Source: Frankiales bacterium
Lineage (GTDB): Bacteria; Actinomycetota; Actinomycetes; Mycobacteriales; SCTD01
Assembly: GCA_025965495.1 (NCBI GenBank)
Contig: JAOPWW010000055.1
Span: forward strand, 1 to 5,492
DNA: 5,492 bases
Reading direction: 5' to 3'
The notes below the pieces were generated by a model. It saw only the letters and a list, made by a program, of their open reading frames with translations. It was not told the DNA's origin and did not search any database. Of this stretch, positions 5,324 to 5,492 are shown one piece after another; position 1 is the stretch's first letter; the number at the start of each line of letters is the position of its first letter. A program made the translations under genes and the position numbers.

Positions 5324-5492
5324 ATGGCCAAGCAGATCGCCTTCGACGAGGAGGCCCGTCGCGGCCTCGAGCGCGGCATGAACCAGCTCGCCGACGCCGT
5401 CAAGGTCACCCTCGGCCCGAAGGGCCGCAACGTCGTCCTGGAGAAGAAGTGGGGCGCCCCCACGATCACCAACGACGGCGTCTCCATCGCCA
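5324..5492 (+). CDS. groEL: Chaperonin GroEL (Hsp60), N-terminal fragment
   Basis: The first 56 codons of a chaperonin of about 540 residues are present, the rest lying beyond the window. The N-terminus MAKQIAFDEEARRGLERGMN is typical of actinobacterial GroEL, followed by VKVTLGPKGRNVVLEKKWG (27-45), part of the ATP-binding equatorial domain, and then PTITNDGVSIA. GroEL forms the double-ring ATP-driven folding chamber in the cytoplasm. No groES lies immediately upstream, so this is probably the solo groEL copy common in actinomycetes, which usually have another copy beside groES. It is transcribed away from the acyltransferase-glycosyltransferase operon. CIRCE operators over the promoter indicate HrcA repression and heat induction. 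The ATG is supported by AGAGGA seven bases upstream. Confidence 0.97.
   Translation, partial: MAKQIAFDEEARRGLERGMNQLADAVKVTLGPKGRNVVLEKKWGAPTITNDGVSIA

Noticed and set aside
5053..5487. A minus-strand frame across the groEL start and the CIRCE region
   Set aside because: It is antisense to a secure groEL N-terminus and covers its operators; no motifs were recognised.

Overview
This is a very GC-rich window with strong G/C bias at third codon positions, typical of a high-GC actinomycete. The GroEL N-terminus, the solo groEL (no groES seen just upstream) and the HrcA-type CIRCE operators fit Actinobacteria. A Geodermatophilales/Kineosporiales-like host is only a guess.

The window holds two divergent transcription units. 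The right edge (5324-5492, plus strand) is the first 56 codons of groEL. It is preceded by a promoter/operator region (about 5149-5232) with two good CIRCE elements and a third, degenerate and overlapping one. Everything to the left is one tightly packed minus-strand operon, read from about 5080 down to base 1 and continuing outside the window. In order it contains: (1) an integral-membrane acyltransferase of the acyltransferase-3 family; (2) a 799-residue fusion of a CheY-like receiver, a degenerate GGDEF domain, two membrane helices, a processive family-2 glycosyltransferase and C-terminal membrane helices; (3) and (4) two small paralogous histidine phosphotransfer (HPt) proteins; (5) the N-terminal part of a GAF-PAS sensor protein, cut by the window edge. 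Three of the four junctions are 4-base GTGA stop/start overlaps. The fourth, before the first HPt gene, is different: the only well-placed start seems to be an ATC codon.

The inferred system is a dedicated phosphorelay wired directly into a polysaccharide synthase. A GAF-PAS sensor, probably a kinase whose output domain lies beyond the window, would pass phosphate through one or both HPt proteins to the receiver that is covalently part of the glycosyltransferase. The degenerate GGDEF domain may relay the signal or bind nucleotide. The acyltransferase would decorate the product or a related surface glycan. Domain identities are read from motifs; the phosphate flow, the polymer and any link to heat-shock control by HrcA are inference. 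No tRNA, rRNA, CRISPR array or insertion sequence was recognised. The longest stretch without a gene is 5081-5323, and it carries the groEL control region.
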